Source: Methylohalobius sp964654415
GTDB lineage: Bacteria > Pseudomonadota > Gammaproteobacteria > Methylococcales > Methylothermaceae
Assembly (NCBI GenBank): GCA_964654415.1
Contig: CAZZIP010000001.1
Span: forward strand, 1 to 64,000
Reading direction: 5' to 3'
DNA length: 64,000 nucleotides
Shown: one piece after another, positions 9,234 through 18,809 of the stretch
How the letters are laid out: every line of letters begins with the position of its first letter
Position numbering within the stretch: position 1 is the first letter of the stretch
Program-made: the position numbers and the translations under genes
The notes under the pieces: model-generated
What the model was told of the DNA's origin: nothing
Seen by the model: only the letters and a program-made list of their open reading frames with translations
Databases searched by the model: none

Positions 9234-10232
9234 AAAGCAAACTAACGCCGAAGCTCACCCGCTCGCGCCCGCCACGAAACTTGAACAGTCCAAACAGATT
9301 GCGGACACGGATGGAGCGCAATGTGCCCGACATGGACATGGACTGATAGGATGGAAGTCTCCTGTAGGAGGTTCGGTATTGTTTCGGCATGAAGCGATAA
9401 TAACTCCTAGTCGACGGCAAGGGCAATCTCACGAAGGGTTGCCCGAGCGCACCGGTGCGAGCCGACGGACAGAAACCGCATAGAAGGCTCAGTCTCTGGG
9501 CGAGTCGGCCCAAGGGGACAAAGCCCCCCGGATCCAGGAGATAGGGTAAATGCGGCGGTTGTGCCCGGAAAGGTCCTATCCTTAGTCGGGGAGGGCTGTC
9601 CGAGGTGGTGCTGCCTTGCGCGTGCAGCGGTATAACCAGTCAGGGTTGACTCAGCCTGGGGTCGTCGGCGCGCGGCTGGCCAGCGCGAGCGAGCAAGGCA
9701 GTGAGCGGCACGCGGGATGATGCGGCGGGGAGCAATGCTCGGTGATCGGGCCGAAGTCTGCTGGGGTCATAGTAGCCATCGCGCCTTGGAAGGGTGAAAC
9801 GGCGAAAGGCCGAACAAGAGCAGCCGAAAAGAGGCCGTAGATCGCTTGCAGCCATCGCCGGACCCGACCGGGGGAGCTGGGCTGCGGCGTGATCTCCGCC
9901 TTGCATGACGATCTGCTAGCGGGGGAACCTGCAACGGGCAGGAGAGCGAGTGAAGGCCAACCAGGGTGCGCCCGGCATGGACGGGAGGACCACCTTTCCT
10001 CGTCAAGAGCTCTAGGGCAAACGGATTGGGACTTGAGGCAGGCGCTTTGACCTGTAAGCTCAAACGGGTGATCAATGAGCAGAAAAGCTGGGTGGTCAAA
10101 ACCAACGCGGCCAAGTTTGGGGGCGAGCAAACGGCAGGCAGTCTCGACGGCGCTCAGCAGCAAAAGGCACCTGTCGCGGACGCTGGCGACCCAGACCGGG
10201 ATGAGCAATACGAGAGAACAAAAGTTGGAGTC
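9234..10232. other. 1 kb without a recognisable gene; possible group II intron debris
   Basis: No reading frame here has family features, although several are open because of high GC. The plus strand from about 9450 to 9790 is strongly structured RNA-like sequence. It begins near GTGCGAGCCGAC (the GTGYG 5' end type of group II introns) and runs to a GGGGTCATAGTAGCC segment that resembles the stretch preceding intron-encoded reverse transcriptase genes. A second GTGCGCCCGGCATGG lies at about 9967. No reverse transcriptase, domain V or maturase could be seen. I infer decayed ribozyme sequence with the ORF deleted; the identification rests on memory of such introns and is weak. Confidence 0.3.
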
Positions 10233-13200
10233 TCACCTCTCCTCCACTTTCTTGAACTGACCGAAACGCAGCGTGAGCGTCGGCAGCACCAGGAGGTTGA
10301 GTATGGTAGAGGTCAACAGCCCGCCGAGGATGACGACGGCCATCGGACCCTCGATCTCGTGTCCTGGTGTGCCTTTGGCCATCGCCAGCGGCAACAGACC
10401 GAGCGCGGTGACCAGCGAAGTCATGAGGATCGGCACGAGGCGCTCGGATGCGCCGCGCAAGGCGGTTTCTTGTCCCCACGTCATGCCTTCGACCGCAACG
10501 AGATGTTCGTAGTGCGAGATCATCAGGATGGAATTGCGCAGCGTGATGCCGAACACGGTAACAAACCCGACGAGCGATCCGAGGCTGAGCCAACCGCCGG
10601 TAAAGAACACGGCCAGCACGCCGCCCACCAACGCGAACGGCAGGTTGGCCAGCACCAGCAGCAGATTGCGTCCCGTGCGCAACCCGATCGCCAGCAGCAT
10701 CACGATACCGGCGCCCGCGATGATGGAGTACACCACAATCTCGCGCCTGGCCTGCGCTTGCGCTTCCGCCGCGCCGGTGAACACGGGATAAACGCCGGCG
10801 GGGAAGCTCACTTCGGCTAAGATTTTTCTCTGAGCTTCGGCGACGAACGAGGCGAGGTCGCGCCCGCCGACGTTGCACGTGACCGCTTGCTGGCGGCGCG
10901 CGCCGTCGTGGAGCACCGCATAGCGGCCGGTCGTCAAATAAATATCGGCTAATTCGCGCAAGGGCATCCGCAATCCTTGCGCGTTGCGCAGCCAGAGCGC
11001 GCCGATGGCTTCGGGGTCGCTTCGCGTTGCCGGATCCAGAATCACGGCGACGTCGAAGATGCGGTTGCCTTGGTAGGTTTGGGCGACGACCGTTCCCTGA
11101 TACGCGGTCTGAACGGCCTCGAGGACTTTGACGGGCTGAAAGCCAAACTGTTTGAGCCGCTCGGGCCGTAACCGCACGACTATTTGCGGCTGGCCCGGCG
11201 GCGATTGGACCTGCACGTCCGCCGCCCCAGTAATCTTGGCAACGACGGCAGCCACTTCGCGCGCTTTTTGGTCGATCGCATCCAGGTCGTCGCCGAAAAT
11301 CTTGATGACCACCTGCGCTGTCACACCGGTGATGGTTTCTTCGATGCGCTCTGTCAGGAACGGTTTTAGCGCGAAATAGACGCCGGGGAACTTCGCCAAG
11401 GTTTGCCGGATTTCCGCCTGCACCAGTTCTGCCTCCTCGCCCTGCAATGGCTGAAGGTCCACCTCGAACTCGCTGTAATGCGTGCCCCAGGTATCGTCGC
11501 CCAGTTCGGCACGGCCTACGCGCTGGGCGACGGAGCGGATGTGCGGGTTCTTCAGCAACTCGTGCGTGACCGCATAGCCCAGCCGCAGAGATTCCTGAAT
11601 CGAGGTGCCCGGCACCGCCGCCATGTGCAGGATGAAATGGCCTTCGCGAAACTCTGGCAGAAACGCCCCGCCGAAGAAAGGCAGCGTCGCCGCCGCGCCG
11701 AGGCAGAGCGCGGCGGTAAGACCCATCACGAGACGTGGGCGCCTCGCGATCGCCTCCAGCCACCTTCGGTGATGCTGCTTGAGCCAGTGAATGTAACGCG
11801 GTTCGCCGACCGCTTTGGCCTGCGCCAGCATCACCAGGCACAAGGCCGGCGTTAGGGTCAACGCCACCACCAGCGACGCCAGCGTTGCCAGAATGAACGC
11901 CGTCGCCAGCGGTGCAAACAGCCTTCCCTGCACGCCCGACATCGCGAGCACCGGCAAAAACACCAGCGCGACGATGAACGTGGCATACACCACCGGGGTC
12001 CGCACTTCGAGCGAGGCATCGAGCACCACGTCGAACAACCGACGCGGCCTCGGCTGCGCGCGGTTCTCGCGCAACCGACGCCAGATGTTTTCCACGTCGA
12101 TGATCGCGTCGTCCACCACCACGCCGACGGCGATGGCAAGCCCACCCAAAGTCAGCGTGTTCAACGACAGCCCCATACGGTCCAGAACGACCACCGCTCC
12201 CAGCAGCGACAGCGGAATCGCCGTGAACGAGACGAACGCCGTCCGCAAATCGAGCAGGAACAACACGAGAACGACCGCGACCAGAACGCCGCCGATCCAC
12301 AGCGACTGGCGCACGTTGCCGATCGCCGTAGCGATGAAATTGGCAGGGCGAAACAGGGCCGGATGCACCGTAATTCCTTCCGCCGCAAATACAGGCTCCA
12401 TCTCGGCGAGGGCGGTTTCCACCGATTTGGTCACCTCCAGCGTGTTTGCCCCGTATTGACTCGACACGACCAGGATCACGCCCGGCTGGCCCATCACCGC
12501 CGCATCGCCAAGCTTTGGCTCCGGCCCTTCCACCACGCGGGCGACGTCTCTAAGGCGCACGGTGACGCCGTTGTGATGCGCGAGCACGGCCTCGCCAAGT
12601 TGTTCTGGAGTGAGCGCTTGGCCCTCTGCCCGCACCACGATCCGCTGCGCGTCGGTGTCGATGAACCCTGCGCCGCGCACGCCGGTCGCGTTGCGCGCGG
12701 CGGCGAGCACCTCGTCGATCGCGAGCCCAAAGGCGAGCAGCCGCTCGGGCCGTACCTGCACCTGGAGCTGCCGGACTTCGCCGCCGAACACGGCAACCTT
12801 GGCCACGCCGGGCACGCTGAGTAACCGGGGCACGAGGGTCCAGTCGGCAAACGTCCGCAGTTCCATCAACGAGCGGACGGTCGAGGTCAGCCCGATGTTG
12901 AGCACCACGCTCGTCGAAGAGGTCAGCGGCAACATGACCGGCGGCTTTACCCCCTGTGGCATTTTTCCGCCAGCTTGCACCAGCCGCTCGGCCACCAACT
13001 GCCGGGCGCGAAAAATATCCGTGCCTGCGCGGAAAATCGCCGTCACCACCGACAGCCCCTGGATGGACTGCGAGCGGAGGGATTCCAGGTTGCTTACGCC
13101 GTTGAGCGCGTTTTCGACGATGCGCGTCACCAGCTGCTCGACTTCTTCGGGCGACAGGCCTGGCGCTTCCGTGCTGACAATGACCTGTGGCGGCGCAAAT

Positions 13201-13322
13201 TCCGGGAACACGTCGTACTTCGCCGTGGCCGTGATGTACAGCCCGTAAGCGACCAGCAACAAGCCGAGCGCGATGACGATGCCGCGAAACCGCAGCGACG
13301 CTTCGACGAGCCGTTTTAGCAT
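10233..13322 (-). CDS. Heavy-metal-type RND efflux permease (CzcA-like)
   Basis: Inner-membrane proton-driven pump, 1029 residues, with the RND double layout. The N-terminus reads VFPEFAPPQVIV, common to the HME subgroup (CzcA/CusA), and TM4 carries VVVDDAIIDVENI (about 400-412). In TM10 the AcrB-lysine region reads GITLRNSILMISHY. It is the third gene of a minus-strand operon with a TolC-type protein and an adaptor; its start lies directly after the adaptor stop. The exported ion cannot be assigned. A different pump of the same overall type lies at each end of the window. Confidence 0.93.
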   Translation of the reverse strand: MLKRLVEASLRFRGIVIALGLLLVAYGLYITATAKYDVFPEFAPPQVIVSTEAPGLSPEEVEQLVTRIVENALNGVSNLESLRSQSIQGLSVVTAIFRAGTDIFRARQLVAERLVQAGGKMPQGVKPPVMLPLTSSTSVVLNIGLTSTVRSLMELRTFADWTLVPRLLSVPGVAKVAVFGGEVRQLQVQVRPERLLAFGLAIDEVLAAARNATGVRGAGFIDTDAQRIVVRAEGQALTPEQLGEAVLAHHNGVTVRLRDVARVVEGPEPKLGDAAVMGQPGVILVVSSQYGANTLEVTKSVETALAEMEPVFAAEGITVHPALFRPANFIATAIGNVRQSLWIGGVLVAVVLVLFLLDLRTAFVSFTAIPLSLLGAVVVLDRMGLSLNTLTLGGLAIAVGVVVDDAIIDVENIWRRLRENRAQPRPRRLFDVVLDASLEVRTPVVYATFIVALVFLPVLAMSGVQGRLFAPLATAFILATLASLVVALTLTPALCLVMLAQAKAVGEPRYIHWLKQHHRRWLEAIARRPRLVMGLTAALCLGAAATLPFFGGAFLPEFREGHFILHMAAVPGTSIQESLRLGYAVTHELLKNPHIRSVAQRVGRAELGDDTWGTHYSEFEVDLQPLQGEEAELVQAEIRQTLAKFPGVYFALKPFLTERIEETITGVTAQVVIKIFGDDLDAIDQKAREVAAVVAKITGAADVQVQSPPGQPQIVVRLRPERLKQFGFQPVKVLEAVQTAYQGTVVAQTYQGNRIFDVAVILDPATRSDPEAIGALWLRNAQGLRMPLRELADIYLTTGRYAVLHDGARRQQAVTCNVGGRDLASFVAEAQRKILAEVSFPAGVYPVFTGAAEAQAQARREIVVYSIIAGAGIVMLLAIGLRTGRNLLLVLANLPFALVGGVLAVFFTGGWLSLGSLVGFVTVFGITLRNSILMISHYEHLVAVEGMTWGQETALRGASERLVPILMTSLVTALGLLPLAMAKGTPGHEIEGPMAVVILGGLLTSTILNLLVLPTLTLRFGQFKKVEER

Positions 13323-14294
13323 TTACTTGCCCTCGCCGATTTGAATTTGCGATTTCATTTCTTCAGAGAGCAACGTCTGTGCGCCGACGACCACGACGTG
13401 CCTGATGGCGGTGGCACAAAACCATCCGTTGGTTGCTGGCTGATCGAGGGCCACTTCGCGGCGCACGAATCGGTCATCGCCGATTGGCTCGTAAACCCAC
13501 GTTTTTCCAGCGGCGCGCACGATCGCAGCGGGAGGGATGACCACGCCGGTGCGCGGTTCACCGGGCACCTCAAGGTAAGCCGTGACGGTAACGCCCGGAC
13601 GCAGTGCGGGGGATGGGCTGTCCACGGCCAACCAGAAGCCTTGGCCTTGCGTTTCCGGCTCGGTCTTGCGTTCCGCGCAAAGCACGGTCGCCGGCAACTC
13701 GTCCTCGTGGCCGAGGACGGATACGCGCGCCCGCTTAGGCAAAGCGCTCAACGATTGGCCAGAAGGCAAATCCACCAGGACGAGCGCGGCGGTGCCTTTG
13801 GGCAGCGGCGCCTCACACCACGCCAAAGAGAGCTTCTGCTGGGCGATCCGAAAGCGCGCCTTGTCGGCGGCCAGTTGGGCTTCCGCTGCATCGAGGGCCT
13901 TCTGCGAGACGGTTTCGTCCTTGCGGAGTGCGCGCAACCGTTCTATCTCTGCTTTCGAGGCCGCAAGCGCCGCTTTGGCGGCCGATAACTCCTCCTCCAA
14001 CGCGACTAAAGGTGCAGGATCGACCACGCTGCCGTAGGCGATGAGTTCGCGGGGAAGCTTAATTTCGGCGAGCGCCTCGATCTTCAATCCGATGCGTTGC
14101 TGCGTTGCGGCATCGAGGGTGATAATGGTTTCGCCCCTAGCCGAGCGCGACACGCGCGAGGGCGCTTTGACCGGCATCTCGCGCTCGCGTTCTACCGCCA
14201 GTTCTTTGCGGCCCTCGACGAACGCCCACGCCAGCAGGGCAATCACTACGCCCAGCACAATCAGGCCCACAATCCATCTCACCGTTTTGCTCAT
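13323..14294 (-). CDS. Efflux RND periplasmic adaptor subunit
   Basis: Membrane fusion protein of the second pump. The 323 residues start with one TM anchor (about 6-27). After a short beta segment (LPRELIAYGSVVDP) comes a long alpha-hairpin rich in Ala, Glu and Lys (about 95-150), then barrel and membrane-proximal domains. It is shorter than the 370-400 residues usual for adaptors, and the first lipoyl half is hard to see. It starts 3 nt after the TolC-family gene stop and ends directly at the permease start. Confidence 0.88.
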   Translation of the reverse strand: MSKTVRWIVGLIVLGVVIALLAWAFVEGRKELAVEREREMPVKAPSRVSRSARGETIITLDAATQQRIGLKIEALAEIKLPRELIAYGSVVDPAPLVALEEELSAAKAALAASKAEIERLRALRKDETVSQKALDAAEAQLAADKARFRIAQQKLSLAWCEAPLPKGTAALVLVDLPSGQSLSALPKRARVSVLGHEDELPATVLCAERKTEPETQGQGFWLAVDSPSPALRPGVTVTAYLEVPGEPRTGVVIPPAAIVRAAGKTWVYEPIGDDRFVRREVALDQPATNGWFCATAIRHVVVVGAQTLLSEEMKSQIQIGEGK

Positions 14295-14297
14295 GGG

Positions 14298-15677
14298 CTA
14301 CCTTCCTTCGACGAGCGGTCGTTGCACGGCATCTTCCAGAGCACCGAGCGCCGCTTGCACCTTGGAGAGCGCATCAAGCCACGCGCGGGAAGCGACCGCT
14401 GCCTGAACGCGAATGTCTGCCAGCGCTAGCCTGTCCGACTCGCCGATCTGTACAGCGTGTTGCATGGCAGCTTCCTGTTGGTGGAGAAGCGCGACGAGTT
14501 TTTCCGCCTTGGCAAGCTCTAGAAGTGCGGCCCGATAGCGTGCTGTGGCCTGTTCGATCTGCCCAATGACGCTTGCCTGCAGCGCGAGAAACTGAGCTGC
14601 AAGCTGTTTGCGCCGCGCTTCGGCCTCGGCAATTGGGCCTTGATTTTGATTCAAGACCGGAAGGCTCACCGCCAGGCCGAGCGTATATCTGTGGTCGCCC
14701 TGATCCCACGAGTATCCAGGGCCAAGATGCACGTCGGGATATTGCTTGGCTACTTCCAGTTGCAGCGCCGCTTCCGCGGCTGCATACTCTGCCAGCATGC
14801 GGCGAACATCGAGGCGGTTCAACAACCCCGCTTCTTGGAGTTGGAGCGTGTCCGGCATAGCGGGCGGTTGGTCGAGCTCTGGCCAAGCGAACCTCGCGCC
14901 CTCCAGCGCCGACACGGGAACGCCCAACGCAGTGGCAAGCGCGGTGTATTTTTCGGCGACCTGACCCTGCGCGGCATGGACGGCGAGCTTGGTCCGCGTC
15001 AGTTCGATGCTCGCGGCATCCACATCGGGTCGCGAGACCTCGCCGACGGCGAGCTTTTGTTCCATCAACGCCACGGCCTCGGCGCGCGCGGCTTCCTCAG
15101 CGCGCAGCAGGTCGAGTTGACGTACGGCGAGCAGATGCTCAAGGAGCGCAGCGCGGGCTCGGCTGCGCACGCTCCAGAAGGTCGCCGCCAGAGCAAGCCG
15201 TTCGGCCTCGGTCAACGCCTGTGCCTGCTTGATGCGATAACCGCGCTTGTTCATTGTCTCGAGCGGGATGTCGAAGGCAATACCGAGCGTCCAGGGAAAG
15301 ACACCAGCTGATGGGTTGGCCGTGAACCGCGGTGACCACGCCAGGGTCGGATTTGGCCGTGCTCCGGCTGTTATCACAGCCGCTTCCGCCACGCCTACGC
15401 GTGCCCGCGCGACATCCAGGTCGGGATGAAAGTAGAACGCGACCAGGGTGAGCAGTGTTAGATCCCACTCAGGTGGCGGCCATTTGTGGAGCGCAACACC
15501 GAGATTCGACTCTACAAACCGGCGCAGTCCCGTGTCCGCCAACGTGCGAGATCGATATTCTTCTTCGCTCTTTAAGGGCGAAAGCGGCGCCGGGCGATAG
15601 GTTGCGCAACTTGCGATCATAGCAATCACTAACGCGGCAAACCAGCGGCTCGCGCTCTGTGGCATTCTTCGCTTCAT
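14298..15677 (-). CDS. TolC-family outer membrane lipoprotein
   Basis: Outer-membrane channel of the second pump and first gene of the operon. The 459-residue product has a lipoprotein signal with lipobox IASC (Cys about 24). Two outer-membrane-efflux halves follow with long helices; the second half holds LPVLNQNQGPIAEAEARR, a typical TolC/CusC sequence. About 240 nt upstream to the next gene carry no recognisable promoter on this strand. Confidence 0.9.
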   Translation of the reverse strand: MKRRMPQSASRWFAALVIAMIASCATYRPAPLSPLKSEEEYRSRTLADTGLRRFVESNLGVALHKWPPPEWDLTLLTLVAFYFHPDLDVARARVGVAEAAVITAGARPNPTLAWSPRFTANPSAGVFPWTLGIAFDIPLETMNKRGYRIKQAQALTEAERLALAATFWSVRSRARAALLEHLLAVRQLDLLRAEEAARAEAVALMEQKLAVGEVSRPDVDAASIELTRTKLAVHAAQGQVAEKYTALATALGVPVSALEGARFAWPELDQPPAMPDTLQLQEAGLLNRLDVRRMLAEYAAAEAALQLEVAKQYPDVHLGPGYSWDQGDHRYTLGLAVSLPVLNQNQGPIAEAEARRKQLAAQFLALQASVIGQIEQATARYRAALLELAKAEKLVALLHQQEAAMQHAVQIGESDRLALADIRVQAAVASRAWLDALSKVQAALGALEDAVQRPLVEGR

Positions 15678-15916
15678 CTGATCGCCTCTTAAATCTAACG
15701 GATAGCGCTGCGCTCGAGCGACTCCTCGTCACGCGCGCAGAGGCCTGGGGGTTCATCAACCGGACAAGGAGGCTCAGGATAACGGTTCTGTCCCATGCGC
15801 TCAAGGTTCATAAGAACGCGGCAAACGCCTCTGACCAAAACAGAATGGAGTGCAAGCGGCAGGTCAAGGAGTCCGTATAATTTCGGTTTTCTCGAATATC
15901 GTCTTATCGTGCCCAT

Positions 15917-17218
15917 ATGCCCGATTCGCGCTTTGAAGTTTATACGCGTTTTGATCTCGAACGAGGGCGCATTTCCTATCTTTGCAGATTGCCCGCCGAA
16001 CTGCGCTCTCGCATGCGAGTGGTCGCCCACGTGCTGCCGTTTCGCGTCAACCGCTATGTGGTAGAAGAACTCATCGATTGGGACAAGATCCCTGAGGATC
16101 CCATTTTCCAGCTCGTCTTCCCTCAGCCTGAAATGCTGGCTCCTGAGGATTTTGAAACGCTTGCCGCGTTGTTGCGAAAAGGAGCCAGGGACGAGGAGAT
16201 CCAACTAACGGTGAAAGCGATTCGCTCCAAGCTTAACCCGCATCCTGGCGGACAATTGGAGCTGAACACTGCGCGCGACGCCCAAGGCAAGCCCATCTTG
16301 GGGCTGCAACACAAATACCGGCAGACGGTTTTGTTCTTTCCCAGCCGCGGGCAGACCTGCCACAGTTACTGCAGCTTCTGTTTCCGCTGGGCCCAGTTCG
16401 TGGGAGATTTAGACCTGCGCCTAGCGTGTCGGGAAGACGAAGTATTGCTCGAGTATCTTCGCCAACACCCAGAAGTCAGCGACGTGCTGATCACCGGCGG
16501 GGACCCTTTGGTGATGAAAGCCAAGCATCTTGCACACACCCTTTTGCCTTTGTTGGCCCCAGAATTTGAGCACGTGCAGACCATTCGCCTCGGCACTAAA
16601 GCTTTGAGCTTTTGGCCCTATCGATTTTTGACCGACCAAGACGCCGACGAACTTCTCAGGTTGTTCGAAAAGCTGGTTGCAGGGGGCAAACACCTGGCGC
16701 TGATGGCCCACTACAACCATTTTCGGGAGCTGGAGACCGAACCGGCCCGCCAAGCGATTGCCCGAGTGCGCTCAACTGGCGCAATAATTCGCGCCCAGGG
16801 GCCGGTGCTGGCTCACGTCAACGACGACCCGTCAGTATGGGTGAAGCTGTGGCAGACCCAAGTGAAACTGGGGATCGTTCCGTATTATCTATTCGTGGCG
16901 CGCGATACCGGAGCGCAGCGGTATTTTGCGCTGCCTTTGGCGCGCGTTTGGGAAATCTACCGCGCCGCGATTGAGCCACTTTCAGGGTTAGGGCAGACGG
17001 CGCGCGGTCCGTGCCTGAGCACAACGCATGGCAAAGTGGAAATCTGCGGAGTAACCGAAATCGGTAAGGAGAAAGTGTTTGTACTGCGTTTTCTCAAGGC
17101 GCGCGATCCTGCCTGGAGCGGACGCCTGTTTTGGGCCGGCTACGATCCCAAAGCGACCTGGCTGGATCAACTGCGCCCTGCCTTGGGGGAAGAGCGGTTT
17201 TTCTTTGCGACCCCTTAG
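15917..17218 (+). CDS. KamA-family radical SAM protein
   Basis: Radical SAM enzyme related to lysine 2,3-aminomutase. The 433 residues carry the 4Fe-4S motif C-x3-C-x2-C as CHSYCSFC (Cys148, 152, 155), followed by SDVLITGGDPL, the GGDP segment that in radical SAM proteins helps bind SAM. IRLGTKALSFWPYRF is in the family-typical place. The efp, epmA and poxA genes that would point to EF-P lysylation (EpmB) are not nearby, and the protein is longer than EpmB, so the reaction remains open. A TATAAT at 15876-15881 may be its -10 box. The start at 15917 has no strong ribosome binding site. The stop overlaps the convergent fdhD stop by 4 nt. Confidence 0.85.
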   Translation: MPDSRFEVYTRFDLERGRISYLCRLPAELRSRMRVVAHVLPFRVNRYVVEELIDWDKIPEDPIFQLVFPQPEMLAPEDFETLAALLRKGARDEEIQLTVKAIRSKLNPHPGGQLELNTARDAQGKPILGLQHKYRQTVLFFPSRGQTCHSYCSFCFRWAQFVGDLDLRLACREDEVLLEYLRQHPEVSDVLITGGDPLVMKAKHLAHTLLPLLAPEFEHVQTIRLGTKALSFWPYRFLTDQDADELLRLFEKLVAGGKHLALMAHYNHFRELETEPARQAIARVRSTGAIIRAQGPVLAHVNDDPSVWVKLWQTQVKLGIVPYYLFVARDTGAQRYFALPLARVWEIYRAAIEPLSGLGQTARGPCLSTTHGKVEICGVTEIGKEKVFVLRFLKARDPAWSGRLFWAGYDPKATWLDQLRPALGEERFFFATP

Positions 17219-18051
17219 AGCCTGGATGGCGGCGCATCGTAGATTAAGTTCTGCCAGCCGGTATAGACCAAGAAGTGCTTGCCGGTGGCGCGCGCGATCA
17301 GGGTGATGCCGGCATGGCGGGCTAAATCTAAGCCCATTTGGGTGATCCCTGAGCGCGATAATACCACTGGAATCTCCATCTGCGCGGCCTTGATGACCAT
17401 TTCTGAAGTGAGGCGGCCGGTAGTGTAAAAGATTTTGTCGCGCCCTTCGATGGCGTTCAGCCACATGTAGCCCGCGATGGCATCGACCGCGTTGTGGCGG
17501 CCTACGTCTTCGCAGAAGAACAAAATTTCCCCTTTTTGGCTGCACAAAGCGCAACCGTGTACGGCGCCGGCGCGCTTGTAGACTTCGTTGTACTGGCGCA
17601 GGTTTTCCAGCAAGGCATATAAAGTAGACTGACACACTGCAACTTGTGGTACGCGGATGTGCTCCAGTTTTTGCTTGAGCTGCCCGAACACCGTGCCCTG
17701 ACCGCAGCCGGTAGTCACTGTGCGCTGGGCGAGTTTCTCCTGCAAATGGGCAGTGTGTTTAGTCCGGGTGGTGACCGCTGCGGCCTCGACTTCCCAATCT
17801 ACTTGGACGGCTTCGATATCTTCGATGCGTTCTACTAACCCTTGGTTGCGCAGGTACCCTAAAGTCAAAAGTTCCGGGTGGCTGCCCAAGGTCATGAGGG
17901 TGACGATTTCGTACTTGTCCAGATAGACGGTCAACGCCCGCTCTACGGCGATTTCCTTAGGGCAGGGTCGGCCTTGCTCGTCATAGGCCGTGACCGGTAC
18001 CGCGACGGCCAACCCGGCCGCAGTCATCCGGATTTTGTGTGCAGCGTTCAT
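17215..18051 (-). CDS. fdhD: Formate dehydrogenase accessory protein FdhD/FdsC type
   Basis: FdhD proteins pass sulfur to, and hold, the bis-MGD molybdenum cofactor of formate dehydrogenases. The 278 residues contain the FdhD fold landmarks: VALDK-like segment DKYEIVTLMTLGSHPELLTLG (split here as two pieces of the N-terminal domain), VHGCALCSQ-type C-terminal segment and FFCEDVGRHNAVDA. The Cys-x2-Cys pair that carries sulfur in E. coli FdhD is reduced to one cysteine (TTGCGQGT, Cys116). This resembles the FdsC branch that binds the cofactor without a clear sulfurtransferase pair. It overlaps mobA by 4 nt. No formate dehydrogenase structural gene is in the window. Confidence 0.9.
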   Translation of the reverse strand: MNAAHKIRMTAAGLAVAVPVTAYDEQGRPCPKEIAVERALTVYLDKYEIVTLMTLGSHPELLTLGYLRNQGLVERIEDIEAVQVDWEVEAAAVTTRTKHTAHLQEKLAQRTVTTGCGQGTVFGQLKQKLEHIRVPQVAVCQSTLYALLENLRQYNEVYKRAGAVHGCALCSQKGEILFFCEDVGRHNAVDAIAGYMWLNAIEGRDKIFYTTGRLTSEMVIKAAQMEIPVVLSRSGITQMGLDLARHAGITLIARATGKHFLVYTGWQNLIYDAPPSRL

Positions 18052-18662
18052 GTCGTTTTCTCGATCAGGGTTTGTTCCAACGCCTTAAGTTCTTCTGGCG
18101 TATTGACGTTGGCAAACTGCCAAGGGCAGTCGCTGCAGTCTACTGCGATCCAGCGATGGCGTTCGACCCAACGGTCGATCTTGCGTTCTCCCATAGCTAG
18201 ATAGTCTGCCAGATCATTCGCCAATTCGGTGCGCAGGGCGAGAATCACCGGATGCAGACGCTCTCCGTCGTGGGCGAGGGCGATCTCGGCGGGAGTTTGA
18301 ACCAGTGCTGCAAGCAGTCGCGTTAAAGTGTCGGACTGCAAGCGCGGGCTGTCACAAGGAATAGCCAGAAGGTAAGGAGTATCGCTTGCCTGCAAGGCCG
18401 TAAAAATTCCGGCCAGAGGTCCTTGGAATCCAGGCGTGGTGTCGGCGATCACGGGAAGGCCGAGTGCCTGATAGCTTTCTAGCGAGCGATTGGCATTGAT
18501 CAACAGTTTCCCGCATAAGGGCTTTAGGGTTTCAACGGCATATGCGATCAAGGGGCGACCTGCACAGCTTATCAGCCCTTTATCCCGACCTCGCATGCGC
18601 CGGGCTTGTCCTCCAGCTAGGATCAGGCCGGTTACTTGGTCAGGAGAAAAAGTATTTGTCAT
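18048..18662 (-). CDS. mobA: Molybdenum cofactor guanylyltransferase
   Basis: MobA adds GMP to molybdopterin to make the guanine dinucleotide form used by formate dehydrogenase and related enzymes. The 204 residues start with the nucleotide-binding signature LILAGGQARRMRGRDKGL-type (residues 14-31) and contain PCDSPRL, the metal-binding aspartate region. It forms a two-gene unit with fdhD, in line with a shared job in molybdoenzyme maturation. Confidence 0.95.
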   Translation of the reverse strand: MTNTFSPDQVTGLILAGGQARRMRGRDKGLISCAGRPLIAYAVETLKPLCGKLLINANRSLESYQALGLPVIADTTPGFQGPLAGIFTALQASDTPYLLAIPCDSPRLQSDTLTRLLAALVQTPAEIALAHDGERLHPVILALRTELANDLADYLAMGERKIDRWVERHRWIAVDCSDCPWQFANVNTPEELKALEQTLIEKTT

Positions 18663-18809
18663 ACCAGTCTTGCCTTAAGTTTTGCTTGGGTTATGGGAGT
18701 TATAGACCAGCTCAAGATTGGATTGGTGCTCGTGAACTGCGCTTTTTTCGCTGCTGGCGTCGCGCTAGAATATCAAAACTTTTGGTTAAGCAAATTTAGG
18801 AGGATCACG

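Noticed and set aside
9199..9513. Minus-strand ORF of 104 codons upstream of the methyltransferase
   Set aside because: The sequence is Arg/Ser-rich without domain signs and covers the structured segment; it looks like a shadow of RNA-like DNA.
9966..10820. 284-codon plus-strand ORF
   Set aside because: It runs from the gene-free stretch into the antisense of the RND permease, and its Gln/His/Arg-rich sequence has no family features.
10096..12300. 734-codon minus-strand ORF
   Set aside because: It overlaps the CzcA-like permease in another frame and is rich in Arg, Gly and Ala without any domain pattern; a GC-driven shadow.
15678..15916. Short ORFs in the gap before the KamA-family gene
   Set aside because: Neither strand gives a protein with family features; only a possible TATAAT for the downstream gene was kept.
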